A DNA stretch of 64,000 nucleotides from Lepidostoma basale (lineage: Eukaryota; Arthropoda; Insecta; Trichoptera; Lepidostomatidae): assembly GCA_022606425.2 (NCBI GenBank), contig JAHDVF020000236.1, positions 248,001 through 312,000 on the forward strand. The letters are read 5' to 3'. The translations under genes and the position numbers were made by a program. Positions 11,263 through 22,335 of the stretch are shown here, one piece after another (positions within the stretch are counted from its first letter, which is position 1; every line of letters begins with the position of its first letter). Under the pieces are notes generated by a model that was not told where the DNA came from, made no database searches, and worked only from the letters and a program-made list of their open reading frames with translations.

Positions 11263-12600
11263 TACTTACAAATAGTTGATTAATTGGAATAATACAATAT
11301 ATGCACGATTAATGATGGTTCGAATTTTTTGCAATAGCAAAAGTGTATGAAAAAATTCTTTGTGATTGAGTATTAAAAAAAATGAATTAGTTATAACTCA
11401 ATTAGGGTACTCAACCAATGAAATGTCCCGAAAGAACAATATAGAAATTCTATTATATAATATATAAATAAAAAAGCTTTTTTTTAGTTTGTTGGATTGT
11501 TTTTTTTTCTTCTTCACATAACGTCACCTGAGAGTAAGAGGGTCCCAACTAACAAAATTTCACATTTGGCTTTTTTTCGTGAAAAGGGTTCTTACTAACC
11601 TTATCTATACGTACAATTAAAAATAACATGTAATAGTATCATCATTTTGATGTTACGAAAAGAATCAAGTTCCATCTGATCATTCAAAACATTGAAGAAG
11701 GATTAATTTAAACTTAGAACTTTATTATTCTAACTATTGCCAGACAAAATTTACACGTTTCTCGGTAAAAGAATCTCTGGAAATAGGAATAAAACCCTTT
11801 ATTCCAAGATACACAACCGAAACCAAAAAAACTTTGACTTCATTTTTCTCAGCTTTTTACTTTTGTCAGTTGGAACCTTCTTACTCTCAGGTGACGACAA
11901 TACAAATAGTACAGAACGATAATGTATTTAACTGTATAAAATATCACTGAAAAGTTTACTCGTAAACGTATTTGGGCATATTGTGGTTGTGAAAGGTTTT
12001 GAAACACCGTGTAGTATAATATCCACGCGGAGATTCCTATCCTTTACCGACGTCTTCGCCACAATAGTGAGGTATTCGGTACCGGGTACCCGTTGAATGG
12101 ATCTCCCGAGATCTGTACCTCCGCCATGACACATTTGTATATCGATTTTAATTAACTACACATTCGGTGTACGTTTTATTTTCCACTTATGCAATTAAAT
12201 AAAAATGCTTCGTTTAAATTAGAGTTCTTATATTAAACCATCATTCGTCCGTGAACTATTCGGTGACCTCAAAATTATTTTGGACCACGTGAATAAAAAA
12301 TAAAATGGTACATTTCGTATTTATTTTCTAATAATAAAAAAGAACTATAATCGGGATGAACGGACCGCCAGACTGTTCTTTCTTTGCATATTTATCTTTA
12401 AATAAAATATTTTTCAATACCTTTCATCAACACAATTAAGCAAAAATGATTATAACATTTTTAACATAATTTTTTTCTTGTTTTCAGATTTAAATTTAAT
12501 TTACCGTGTTTTGATTTTTAATTTTATAAACTCTAATTTATACCGTCAGCTCAAATAACAATAAAAAAGATAATGAATACGAATGTAAACATCTGTTTTA
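11263..12600. other. AT-rich DNA with a short inverted repeat
   Basis: The segments around 11521-11580 (CACCTGAGAGTAAGAGGGTC) and 11868-11895 (GACCCT-free but TTACTCTCAGGTGACG) are partly inverted copies, with GGTTCTTACTAACC/GGTTAGTAAGAACC-like edges, so a ~380-bp hairpin-ended MITE is possible. No gene was recognised. Confidence 0.3.
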
Positions 12601-12601
12601 A

Positions 12602-12918
12602 CTATCAAACTAACTAACCATCACGCCATTTACCCGGAGGGGTAGGCAGAGAGGATGGATCGCCACAATTATCTGTCCTGGCATACCTCTCGGGCTTCCT
12701 CTACATTCATACATCGTACCATGCACGCACGTCGATTATTCCGACTTCTAATGTGGACGCCTTTTAGTAATTGATTAATTTTGGTCATGCCATGTTTTCC
12801 TCGGTCGTCCTCGGCTTCTTTTTCCACTCACGCTGCTTGTGTACAACTTTTTAATCATTCTACTCTCATCCATTCGTTACATATGTCCAAACCATCTTAG
12901 GGATCCTTTTTTGTTTTG
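12602..12918 (-). mobile_element. RTE-A 3' end
   Basis: The plus strand reads AACTAACTAACCATCACGCC, then GGAGGGGTAGGCAGAGAGGA, and continues as the reverse complement of the family C-terminus to CCATATGTCCAAACCATC (~12895). The 5' side is truncated in a T-rich stretch. Confidence 0.85.
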
Positions 12919-13544
12919 TTTTTTAAATTATATTATAATATATTTTGTGGGATTAACACGCGTTGTCTTGCTAAGCCATTAATATATAATAATATAATGC
13001 ATTAGCTAGAAGAAACATTTCGTTTCCATAAAACACCCCTTTTCTAAATTAGAATCATTAAATTTCTTTGAAATTGCCCCACTAAATGTAACAGTTCGTT
13101 GCTTCTATTTTACAGTTTTTTTGACTTACTTCATTCATATGTCTCATTTCAAGACGTTTCGTGTGTTAGCACCGTGAGATGTCCATTTATAATTGATGGC
13201 TAACTTCATTATGTTACACTTTCGTAACAGGGTGAGTGCGCAACTCCCAGTTTTATCTTCTACTAAACGCGCCAAAAGAAGAATAACTTCAAAATAGCGG
13301 GTTTCATATATTCTATGTCAGATGTTTTATTACAATTTTGTTGAATCGTTAGTTACATTATTACAGCGCGAGCCAAATCGATGTAAAGGGTATAGCTATC
13401 ATATTTATTCTCATGACATGTGATAGGTAGCTAATCTATCGCCATTTTATTGACACGTGAATTCTGCACCAGTCCAATGACAGTGTGACGTCAATTCGTG
13501 TATGACCTATTCTCTTGTGCATTCCATAAATTTACTGTTGCAAT
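12919..13544. other. Non-coding DNA with a short interspersed piece
   Basis: ATTACAGCGCGAGCCAAATC (13360-13380 region) recurs at 55297-55320. This implies an uncharacterised interspersed repeat covering at least 13354-13398. Otherwise nothing was recognised. Confidence 0.4.
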
Positions 13545-14048
13545 TTGTATATATAACCACAATATGGAAAAAAATATAAAATCCACAATATTGAAAAAAT
13601 ATTAAATCCACAATATGGAAAAACAAAGATATGGCCATTAAGCGTAAGACGAGAATTTATAAAGCATGCGTAAGACCAATAATAACATATGGCGTCGAAG
13701 CAAGGGCAAACACAGTAAGGACCAAACAAGTTTTGAGAATTTCCGAAAAGAAGACACTGAGGACGATAGCACGCAAGACACTAAGAGATCGCGTGAGGAA
13801 CACAATAATAAGAAAGATATGTAAGGTTGAGGATATTATAAGATGGAGCAGACAGCGAAAAAGGGACTGGTACGGTCATGTTTAAAGAATGGACACCACA
13901 GGAATCCCGTATATTACATTGCATTATCTGCCTCATGGGACTCGTCCTCGTGGAAGACCGCCTAAAAGATGGAAGGACAGCTGGGAATCTGCCGCACAGG
14001 AGGAGCAACACTCTGGAGAACAGATTACATAGGAAGAAGAAGACGAAG
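13545..14048 (+). pseudogene. RTE-B LINE, C-terminal fragment and 3' end
   Basis: In one frame (to 13885) it reads KACVRPIITYGVEA, then VEDIIRWSRQRKRDWYGHV. A frameshift follows, and HGTRPRGRPPKRWKDSW is recovered in another frame before the end at GGAAGAAGAAGACG (~14040). The motif order matches the cleaner copy at 52440-52980, but the RT motifs are missing. The left part contains three short repeats of TCCACAATATGGAAAA (13577-13625). Confidence 0.8.
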
Positions 14049-14582
14049 AATTTGTAAATAGGCAAACGATCGAGTTTGATACGAAAATTTGACATTGTCT
14101 GGGAACAAACACAGAGAGAGAAATATTTCGTGAGAAAAAATTCTGTCGCAATAAAATTATAGTTGTTGGCTGCAGTTCGACGACGGCTGAAAAAACCAGA
14201 CTTGTCCTTTTACAGCAAAAATATTTTGGAGAAAAGCCCTATTAGGCGGCATATTAATCAACGTGTAGGCAACGATGATGGACGACGACCGCGCTAGAAG
14301 ATTCCATGAGAAAATATTCCGTTTATTTACGATTTAACCGTAAACAGTGATAAAGGTTAGAATATATATAACCGTATCAAATGCGTGCGTCGTATCGTAG
14401 GAGATGTTTGAACAGTCCGACGAGTAGGTACCTACTCGGTGATATTGGAATTAAAGCGTGTGCACAAATCACCAATCGTCTGCACGCACCATATCGCAAT
14501 TATACTATGAGTACATCTGTACCTTAAATATGCACGGTATTAGGAATCAACATTTACTAAAGCGAAATATTTTATAAGTTAT
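14049..14582. other. Non-coding DNA, nothing recognised
   Basis: It is slightly more GC-balanced than its surroundings. No ORF with family features was found. Confidence 0.4.
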
Positions 14583-14968
14583 TTAGGAAAATATTTAAAC
14601 CATCTACGCTTTGCCGACGACATCGTACTCGTGAGCAACACTCCGGAGGAACTAGCTGAAATGCTGAAAGAACTAAATAATGTATCCAAATCTGTAGGTT
14701 TGAATATGAACCTGGCAAAGACCAAGAAGATGGGCACGGAAAGGCTTGAAACCAACGTGGACGGCAACAGAATTGAGAATGTCCAAGAATATACATATCT
14801 GGGACACAATATTAGAAGTCGGAGGAATCGACGTGCGTGTATGACTCGTTGTATGAATGTGGAGGAAGCTAGAGAGGTTTGTCAGGATAGAGTAGTGTGG
14901 CGGTCCATTCTCTCTGCCCACCCCTGCGGGGAAACAGCGTGATGGTTTGTTGTTGTTGTTATTATAGT
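14583..14968 (+). pseudogene. In-frame chimera: RTE-B reverse-transcriptase segment joined to RTE-A' C-terminus
   Basis: The first part reads RFADDIVLVS (the RT catalytic FADD box), then SVGLNMNLAKTKKM and NVQEYTYLGHNI, an RTE reverse-transcriptase segment. At about 14815 it passes without loss of frame into RRNRRACMTRCMNVEEAREV and VWRSILSAHP, the RTE-A' C-terminus. A stop and a (GTT)n tail (to ~14965) follow. The reading frame stays open from ~14600 to 14942. A template switch during reverse transcription, or one element landing in another, would explain it. The RT domain is incomplete. Confidence 0.75.
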
Positions 14969-15087
14969 CCATTTCATATGATACTTCAACATTATTAACT
15001 GTAAAATTATAAAACTCTGTTTATGTATCAAAATTTCTATGTTGACATCAACAGCGTTACAATAATTGATTTGTATAAATTGAGAAT

Positions 15088-15380
15088 TTTTTCCCCTGTA
15101 GTCTTCAATTAACAACTGAAGACTACAGGGGAAAAACAAGGAATGTCAGTCAAAATTCAAAATAAATGTAATAATGCCATCTAGCGGCATTTGTACGTAT
15201 CTATCCACAGTAAAATTTTCATATTCAAAAATCATGTGTGTCATCGACTATGGCCAGATAATCGATTGCTAATTGCTAAGAAATATATAGACTTTAATTA
15301 GATTTATTCTCAATTTATTCAAATTAACCTTCTACTGACATTCCCTGTTTTTCCCCTGTAGTCTTCAACTGTCAAAATGG
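15088..15380. mobile_element. MITE with ~33-bp inverted termini plus a third arm
   Basis: The terminus CTGAAGACTACAGGGGAAAA (15116) is inverted at 15342-15377 (TTTTTCCCCTGTAGTCTTCA). An additional inverted arm lies immediately left (15088-15110), forming a tight hairpin with the left terminus. Interior: GCCATCTAGCGGC, no ORF. The size and lack of coding capacity suggest a non-autonomous DNA transposon with a rearranged left end. Confidence 0.65.
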
Positions 15381-15418
15381 ATAAACTATTTTAACCGTTG
15401 ATAAATTATTGAAACACC

Positions 15419-15457
15419 CTGATGATGTCAACATAGGTTGAAGACACCACTTTCGCG
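15419..15457 (+). ncRNA. Hammerhead-ribozyme-like motif A2 (degenerate)
   Basis: CTGATGA (15419-15425), T and the GTCAAC-ATAG-GTTG hairpin start match family A. GAAAC is lost (the site reads AAGACACC), so the core is broken. The downstream body (CACAGTTTTATAATTCAACAG) matches other family A copies. Confidence 0.6.
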
Positions 15458-16099
15458 AGAAATGAAAAAAAATGTGATAGATAAACACAGTTTTATAATT
15501 CAACAGTTAATAATTTCATTTATCTATAAATATTATTGAGTTATTATAACTTACCTTTTTCAAGCATGAGTGTAGACTGCGCAAATGTTCAAGAACATTA
15601 AATATTGACATATTGAAAAATACGTATTATCTGAAAAAGAACTTACCTTATTTAAAATGTGACCTTCGAAATTCCAACGCAGGGGTTACTCGTATTACGG
15701 CGAAACGTTAATATCCTTATAAATATACGTCGTACATAAATCCCGTGTTGAGTTTTGGCGTGTAACTTCTAAATCATAATCCAGCGTAACCGAAAACCGT
15801 AGGCATTAAATAAATATTCGCATTGTTCGAACGACGCCTAAAGCGAAAACAATGAAATCATTTAACTGCTTAGTAAAACATTTTTAAATATAATATAAAA
15901 TTAGAATTGCTTCTCTTGCGTTCAATAGGTACTTACCGAGTATTAAATTAATAGACTATCTTGATACTAACTATATTATCTTGGTGTTCCTTGTGATTGC
16001 ATTTTCGTCTTACCTGAAACAAAACAAAAATAAACACATTAGCATATAAACTATGTAAAAAAATAAACTTTAATTTGTGTTATGCAATTATATAAAAAT
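15458..16099. other. AT-rich DNA, nothing recognised
   Basis: Apart from the tail of the preceding module, no feature was seen. Confidence 0.4.
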
Positions 16100-16405
16100 T
16101 GTAACTAACTAACTAATTAATTAACCATCACGCCGTCCCCGAAAGGGTAGGCAGAAAGAATGGACTGCCACACTTTAACCGATGTGGCACTCCATCCTTC
16201 TCTTTTCGCCCCCGCGAGAGACGCGGTGTGATGGGTTGCGAACCTCATCGCCACCAATAGGCATCTCCCGCGTACACTTCGATCATTCAACGTCCACAAA
16301 ATAAATCTAAAACAAATTATAATATATAAAATAAATTATAATATATAAAATACAATGTTATAATTTTTGTTGTTGTTTTTTTTTACACATAATGTTCTTT
16401 TTGAA
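16100..16405 (-). mobile_element. SINE-A copy (RTE-A tail with unrelated head)
   Basis: The right-to-left order is an AT-rich head, the conserved GACGATCGAAGTG-type block (here CACTTCGATCATTCAACGTC on plus), a GCGAGAGACGCGG hairpin region, then GTGTGGCAGTCCATTC and the RTE-A 3' end with (GTTA)n. The shared block lets ~60 codons stay open in some copies (DRSVRGRCLLVAMRFATHHT), but no protein role is known. Copies: 23256, 36505, 51203, 53112. Confidence 0.75.
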
Positions 16406-16452
16406 CGAATGAAAATATATTATATGTTTTCTAGAAGTCGTATTATATTTTA
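16405..16452 (-). repeat. Family B body fragment
   Basis: TGTTTTCTAGAAGTCGTATT followed by ATATTTTACG is the reverse complement of the family B body. It abuts an RTE-A fragment directly, suggesting the LINE inserted into, or was primed within, the module. Confidence 0.5.
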
Positions 16453-16655
16453 CGAGGAAAACATGGCATGACCAAATTAATCAATTACTAAAAGGCGGTC
16501 ACATTTGAAGTCGGAATAATCGACGTGCGTGCATGGTACGATGTATGAATGTAGAGGAAGCCAGAGAGGTATGCCAGGACAGAGCATTGTGGCGATCCAT
16601 CCTCTCTGACTACCTCTCCGGGGAAATGGCGTGATGGTTAGTTAGTTAGTTAATT
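16453..16655 (+). mobile_element. RTE-A 3' end
   Basis: The piece encodes KTWHDQINQLLKGGHI-like sequence and RRACMVRCMNVEEAREVCQ in shifted frames, and ends CGTGATGGTTAGTTAGTTAG. It is 5'-truncated. Confidence 0.85.
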
Positions 16656-17240
16656 ACGTCATCAATATGTGGGAACAAAAACAGTGATTTAGAATGATCA
16701 AGGTTGATTGTTTTTATCTTATCTGATGAGTCCAAAGTATTACATAATGTTACGATAACGTAAATTACATACAATTATTATGCACTTTTAAATTTAAACC
16801 TGGAACACGCAATATTTGTTTGCGGATCCATCTACACGTAATATTCTCAGAACGTAAGATTTCGAAAGACGGCCAATGAAGATCGGTAAACAAATTCGTA
16901 TATATTTAATATCCATGAATGCTTAAAATTAATTTGTAAATACGAAGAACAAATTAGCAGGTGTTCTTGCGTGATTTAACACCCAAACAAAACCGACCGA
17001 CCGCGGCGCCGCACAAAAAGGTATTCGGGAACGCGCAGAGAGATATATTTCCATACTATTAAGACAACAGCAGAAGGCAGTTAAATACCCCAACAGGATG
17101 TAATGATTCAATATCAGAGAACATTGATTAATTTCAAAGTGCAATAAAATAAGTTTTAATCAAAATACTGATTAAGGCTTTTGAATTAGAGCCGTTTCAG
17201 GTAACATTAGACGACTCGCGGAAATTTGATAAAATTAATT
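16656..17240. other. Non-coding DNA, nothing recognised
   Basis: The interval has a moderately GC-rich patch near 16990 (CCGACCGACCGCGGCGCCGC). No ORF with family features was seen. Confidence 0.4.
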
Positions 17241-17247
17241 AATTTTA

Positions 17248-17398
17248 CTGAACAAAAACCTATCCAAAAAAGCTAGAATGGCAGTGCACAATGGTGTTCT
17301 TCTACCGACCCTTATGTATGGAAGCGAAGCATGGAACTGGCAAAAGAAGGATGAAAGTAGAATAAATGCAGTAGAAATGAGATCTGTGGATACTCTGT
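17248..17398 (+). mobile_element. RTE-A inverted piece (plus part of a head-to-head duplication)
   Basis: The plus strand encodes NKNLSKKARMAVHNGVLLPT and SRINAVEMRS. The same segment occurs inverted at 17765-17905. The junction with the minus copy falls near 17395-17410, where GTGTGGAGTGTG appears. Confidence 0.8.
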
Positions 17399-17399
17399 G

Positions 17400-18052
17400 T
17401 GGAGTGTGTCTTTCTATCCACACTTTTCTTTCCTGACATACTTCTCTCGCTTCCTCAACATTCATACATCGTGTCGTGCACGCGCGTCGATTTCTCTGAC
17501 TCCTCACATGGCCGACATTCAATATTTGATTTATTTGATCGTGCCACGTTTTCCTCGGTTTTCCTCTATTTCTGGTTCTATTTAGATCATTAACATATAA
17601 TTTTTTTACCATTCTTTCTTCATTCATTCTTTCCATATGTCCAAACCATCTTAATGATCCTTTCATTATTTTGTTCATGACACCATCATTCGCACCGCAT
17701 TCACTTCTTAAATTTTCATACGACACTGTATCATACACAGAGTATACACACATTCATCCAAGAGATCTCATTTCTACTGCATTTGTTCTACTTTCATCCT
17801 TCTTTTGCCAGTTCCATGCTTTGCTTCCATACATAAGGGTCGGTAGAAGAACACCATTGTGCACTGCCATTCTAGCTCTTTTGGATAGGTTTTTGTTTGC
17901 GACGACAACTTTAAGTGCACCATTCACTTTGTTGCCTGCCCCAACCCTTCTTTGAATATCCCTCTCCACTCGCCCATCTTTTGTAGACATACTACCTAAA
18001 TACATAAACTCAACTACTTGCTCCAAATTTTCATCATTCACGCTAATTTTAA
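17400..18052 (-). pseudogene. RTE-A LINE, C-terminal part
   Basis: The minus strand reads from ENLEQVVEFMYLGSM (18041) through KVNGALKV, LLPTLMYGSKAW, RWFGHMERMNEERM and KTWHDQINQILNVGHV to RRACTTRCMNVEEAREVCQ, in two frames broken near 17753. The usual tail is missing; the 3' side meets the inverted piece at 17248-17398. Confidence 0.85.
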
Positions 18053-18550
18053 ATTAATTAGTAAAGTAATTTTGTCCATTAGTAAAATAAGATCACACAT
18101 TCGTAATACGTTTAGAACTAGGCAAAAATCGTATTATAATATTGTGGCTCCTATATGGCTATTATAATTATATATATGCAGATAATGAAATATAACATTT
18201 ATGAAGAAAGCTTTTTGATTTAGCTATTGAATCGAACAATACAAAACACCGACTTCGGATAAAACAAAACAGTAAAACCCGATTCAATATACATTTCATT
18301 GCTCCAACCACAGCGATTTTATTATTTCATTCTTGTGCTCGTGAATAAATCTTACGTAATCTCGATTGCAGTTCGGCCTTTCGCGTTTATGCATTGTATA
18401 CGAAATAAAAATATGACTAAGAACAAATAGTCGAGGAAAACTATACGTTTTAATTTATCTTTAACTTAATATTTCAAAAATAAGTTTTTCCCAAACAACC
18501 AAAATAAATTTAAATATAATAACAATTCACATGAAAAATTTGTATATAAA
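18053..18550. other. AT-rich DNA, nothing recognised
   Basis: No feature was recognised. Confidence 0.4.
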
Positions 18551-18690
18551 TACTTTATTCGTTATAAACACTAACCGGTTTCGCTCCCGCCGGAGCTTCG
18601 TCAGTATATTCTGTATATTTTCAGTATATTCTGTTACCTCGACGAAGCTTCGGCGGGAGCGAAAAGGGTTGGTGTTTATAACGAATAAAG
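18551..18690. repeat. Fold-back pair of ribozyme-like modules, family C
   Basis: Arms 18551-18604 and ~18632-18690 are inverted copies (ACTTTATTCGTTATAAACAC ... CGAATAAAGT) around a TATATTCTG-repeat centre. The left arm holds a motif with all core bases on the minus strand; the right arm is mutated (GAAAA for GAAAC). Confidence 0.65.
18573..18604 (-). ncRNA. Hammerhead-ribozyme-like motif C1 (core intact)
   Basis: Minus strand: CTGACGA (18604-18598), one A, stem II GCTCC/GGAGC with a GGCG loop, GAAA (18582-18579), then the palindrome ACCGGT. Position 7 is C, which hammerheads tolerate. The base after the palindrome is T rather than the usual GUC cytosine. Confidence 0.55.
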
Positions 18691-18797
18691 TGGTTTATAG
18701 ATTATACAAAAGTGTATTACTATAATATTATATTTAATAATGTCACACCACAAATTAAGTGCTTCATACGAAAATTTAAATAAATTAATTGAAAGTA

Positions 18798-18990
18798 AAG
18801 GCGTTAACACTGTGGAATTCCATTTTAATTTGATATTTGAAAAACTACGCTGTATATTTTCCAGATAATCAAATGATTTTACTGAAATCTCTTGATGGAA
18901 GTTCATTTTAAGTAATAATTAAATAAAACGATGTTTTGTAACTACTTCCACTTTTGTCTTTATTTAGACAGCGACCGGTTTCGCCAGGCT
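18798..18990 (-). repeat. Family C module with element edge
   Basis: The edge GGCGTTAACACTGTGGAATT (18799) leads to a reverse module at 18955-18990: minus strand GCCAG-CGAGC-CTGGC hairpin, then GAAACCGGTCG. The body matches 45855-45910 in reverse. The CUGANGA part is lost. Confidence 0.5.
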
Positions 18991-19025
18991 CGCTGGCTTT
19001 CCACTTTAATTTATTAAATATCTTA

Positions 19026-19285
19026 AGTAACTTACTAACTAACTAACTAACCATCACGCCTTCTCCCCGAAGGGGTAGGCAGAAAGAACTTTCTATCCAC
19101 GCTTTTCTTTCCTGACATATTTCTCTTGCTTCCTCAACATTCGTACATCGTGTCATGCACGCGTGTCGATTTCTCTGACTCCTCACATGGCCGACATTCA
19201 ATATTTGATTTATTTGATCGTGCCTCGTTTTCCTCGGTCTTCCTCTATTTCTGGTTCCATTTACATCGTTAACATATAATTATAA
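19026..19285 (-). mobile_element. RTE-A 3' end
   Basis: The plus strand reads AACTAACTAACTAACCATCA, CCCCGAAGGGGTAGGCAGAA, and the reverse complement of the C-terminus to ~19280, where it stops in an AT repeat. A ~20-bp gap follows the AGAAAGAA block. Confidence 0.85.
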
Positions 19286-20589
19286 CATATAACATTATAA
19301 TAACATATAATTTAAAAAAAATATAATATAATCATATTATTGTATAAAGATATTTAACATATAATTTGTTATATTTTAAATATCTTTATACAATAACAAT
19401 CTTGTTTTCTATTATAAATCTATTATTATTGTATAAAGATATTTAACATATGACAAATTATATCGGTTAAATTATAACATAAAACAGAATTGTTAAGTGG
19501 TTTTATATGGATTTAATTTATATGAATTATATGAATGTGACAAAATTGTTTCACCTTGCGAGGGCATTCTCAAACTCAGTTTGAGAATGCTCTTCTTATA
19601 TTTCTGATAATTCGCCTTAGCGATTTTTCTGCTTGAACGAAAGTTTAAACGTAATTGGCTGCGAACCACCAACACAGATGCGTCCAATTAGTGAAGTGAC
19701 GTTATTTAATAACGAGTCGTTAATAACAGCCGGCGGAATGCTTTTCTAACGCCGATACGACAGGTTCTTCGAGTCGGATCCTTGGCACACTTGTCCGGCG
19801 AAAGTTAAACCTCAAAGTCTCGTACGGCCTCCCAAATCTCCGTTTACTTTCAACGGCCGGAGTTTAACCCGTCCTCTAAATTGTAAAAATAGTCTTCGGC
19901 TGTTCTTCTACACGGGTTATCTTTTGAATCAAACAACCATACCTCAATTCCTTCTAAGGTAACGAAACTATAGATAAAAGTTTGCGCTGTCTCAGTGCAA
20001 AAAATCTTAATGCTTTTCGCAGAATATCTTACCAACGAACACAAACAAATCATGACTTTTTTGTGATTTTAAATATAGAATTTAGCAACGACTTCAATTA
20101 AATATCTGTAGCCTTCTGCTGTGCTGTTAGATTAATTCACGGTGGTATAGTTAGCTATTATTTAAAAAACAAAAAAATATATAATACGCATATAATATCG
20201 TTTACTAGCGCATATTGTTTACAAGTGATTAATTACTATAATAGATCGACTCTTCTTCTCGAATTACCCGATCTAACGATCTCACAAGAAGTCTTATCAA
20301 AAAACATTTTCATAGTTCTCTAAATAGGAGTTTTGGTGTCATCAGATCTCATTTCTTCCACGATGACTCTCGAATCGGTTGTCACGCGTGATGCATTCAA
20401 AACACTTTTTTCTACTTGTCCCATATTAATCCCATATCTGTATTTTCAGTAAAGACACCCGAACCCGTCGATGTGGAACTTGTTGGCAGCGAGTGTCCAG
20501 CTTTCGTATCTTTAGGGTAAAACAGATAAGTATAAGATAGTAGCCCATCAAGTTATTGGATTAAAACTGAGATTACGATCCTCGGAAAA
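19286..20589. other. AT-rich repeats and non-coding DNA
   Basis: 19315-19470 holds inverted and direct copies of TTGTATAAAGATATTTAACA. 19700-20050 is less AT-rich but shows no family-level coding signal; a 67-codon minus frame there is treated as chance. Confidence 0.4.
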
Positions 20590-20668
20590 GATCTTTCTTC
20601 TTCTTCTCCTTTAACAGCCGTTGTCGTCCACTGCTGGACATAGGCCTCCCCCATACTTCTCCATGTAT
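20590..20668 (-). mobile_element. RTE-E 3' end
   Basis: The reverse complement reads GAGGCCTATGTCCAGCAGTG before a stop and (GAA)n, the same ending as the copy at 24672-25098. Confidence 0.8.
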
Positions 20669-21261
20669 GAGATGTCATAGGGGGGTGGTTGGCATTACAA
20701 CGTCACGCTTGCCAGACGGGTTGGCGAGGTGTCCTTCCACGTTAGCCTATGCAGCAATATTATCCACCGAGGTTATTCACACTCGATCTCTAACATTTCA
20801 CATAGTTTCCAGGGGAGACCAAAGTCGAGGAGGTGTGGATAGGTACTTGGGATCAGATCAATCCTCCAGCGTACAATGGCCATCACCGAAGAGTCAATAG
20901 GATCCCCCTTAATCCCCCCTGAAAAGATCTTTAATATCAGTAAAATAATGCCCGGCTACTTCATTTATTTAACTGATCTTTTTCGTTGCGTCGCTTTGTT
21001 GGTAAACACAAAAAACTTTATAGGATTTTAAATACAGTCTGCATATATGTATAGGCATAAGGTATAGGAGCAACCAAACAACCAAGAGATCCATACGATG
21101 ACCCAGCAAACCAAGAACACCGCGAGAGTGGTGGCCTAGCATGGATATGGCACGTATACCGAGCCGGAGAGACCAGAGCAATCAAGATCCTATAAGCGTC
21201 AAGACCAACCCGAGTAAGACCTCTAGGAAGGTCTGGATAGCGCCTAATAATAAAAATAATG
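20669..21261. other. GC-balanced non-coding DNA of unknown origin
   Basis: The region is clearly less AT-rich than its flanks, which suggests decayed element DNA. ACCTCTAGGAAGGTCTGGAT near 21218 resembles RTE 3' regions. No definite assignment is possible. Confidence 0.3.
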
Positions 21262-21615
21262 ATCATATCTCCTGGAATGATGAGGTCCAGCTGTCCCTTC
21301 ATTTCTTAGGTGGTTTTCCAGGTATATGCAAGTCTGTAACAATCCATTCTGGCAACATGGTATCTCCAGCGCCTTCTTCTGGATCTACTCCACCGAACGA
21401 AGTTTTTCTTACGTTTGCGTTACGGACATGATCTTGGAGAATTTTTTTCAGTAATGGATCTTAGAACATTCATCTCAGATGGTTTTAGCAGACCCTTGGT
21501 TCGCACAGTGTTGGCCCGCGTCTCCAAAGCATACGTTATGATAGGTCGGTCGCACGCATGTCTTATTGATTCTGACCTTGCTTGTTCTTCCAGACCAGAT
21601 TCTTCAGACACCCCG
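21262..21615 (-). pseudogene. RTE-B LINE, C-terminal fragment, decayed
   Basis: Minus-strand frames read DRPIITYALETRANTVRT, an RTE-B signature, then a GQLDLI-type end near 21290. Stops and frame changes are frequent. Orientation is opposite to the CR1 tail's neighbours downstream. Confidence 0.7.
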
Positions 21616-21663
21616 ACACGGCAGACTTTATTGACTTATTCTCGTACTTCGGTGTAAAGATTA

Positions 21664-21733
21664 TATAATAATAATAATATTCTAACTTTTTAACTACCGT
21701 TTTCGTGATGTAATCACCTCGCGGTGCATTAAT
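21664..21733 (-). mobile_element. CR1-like 3' tail
   Basis: The plus strand reads (TAA)n, TTCTAACTTTTTA and GTGATGTAATCACCTC, the reverse complement of the CR1 3' end seen at 33673, 42958 and 57293. Confidence 0.75.
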
Positions 21734-21929
21734 AAATAATGTTCTGGCTGATCTGGTTAGGTTAGGGGAAATGGACTGCTGTGAGCAAAAGGCGCAAAAT
21801 TGAGGAGCTTGGAATAAAATTATCGAGAAAACTAAAACTTTTTAAGAGTTGTATGGTTTTAGGAAGTAAGTATGTAAGTATATATATATAGCCAAACTGC
21901 TTTAAAATGGTTGGTAGTTTATACTATGG

Positions 21930-22335
21930 AATAAGTATGGAAGCGATTCGTGGAACTGGCGGAAAAAGGATGAGAGCAGAATAAATGCAGTAGAGATGAG
22001 GTCCCTAAGACGTAAAACGATGTACTATAGAAATAATGTATAGCGGAAGAAGGTATTATAAACAAAATTATGAAAGAATCGCTGCGTTGCGTTGGTTTGG
22101 ACATATGGAGCGAATGGATGGCGAAATAATGGTAAAGAACATATACGTTACAGATGTAAAATAAATACGGAGTCAAGGTAGACGAAGAAAAACATTGCAT
22201 GATCAAATTAATAAAAAATTAAAGGTTGGTCATGTTACATGCGTGTATGACTCGTTGCGTGGAGGGATCTAGAGATATGTGTCAGGATAGAGTAGTCTGG
22301 TGGTCCATGGGGAAACGGCGTGATGTTTTGTTGGC
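21930..22335 (+). pseudogene. RTE-A LINE, C-terminal fragment
   Basis: Recognisable pieces are WNWRKKDESRINAVEMRSLR, WFGHMERMDG and HDQINKKLKVGHV, followed by an internal deletion. It ends CGTGATGTTTTGTTGG. Several frameshifts are present. Confidence 0.8.
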
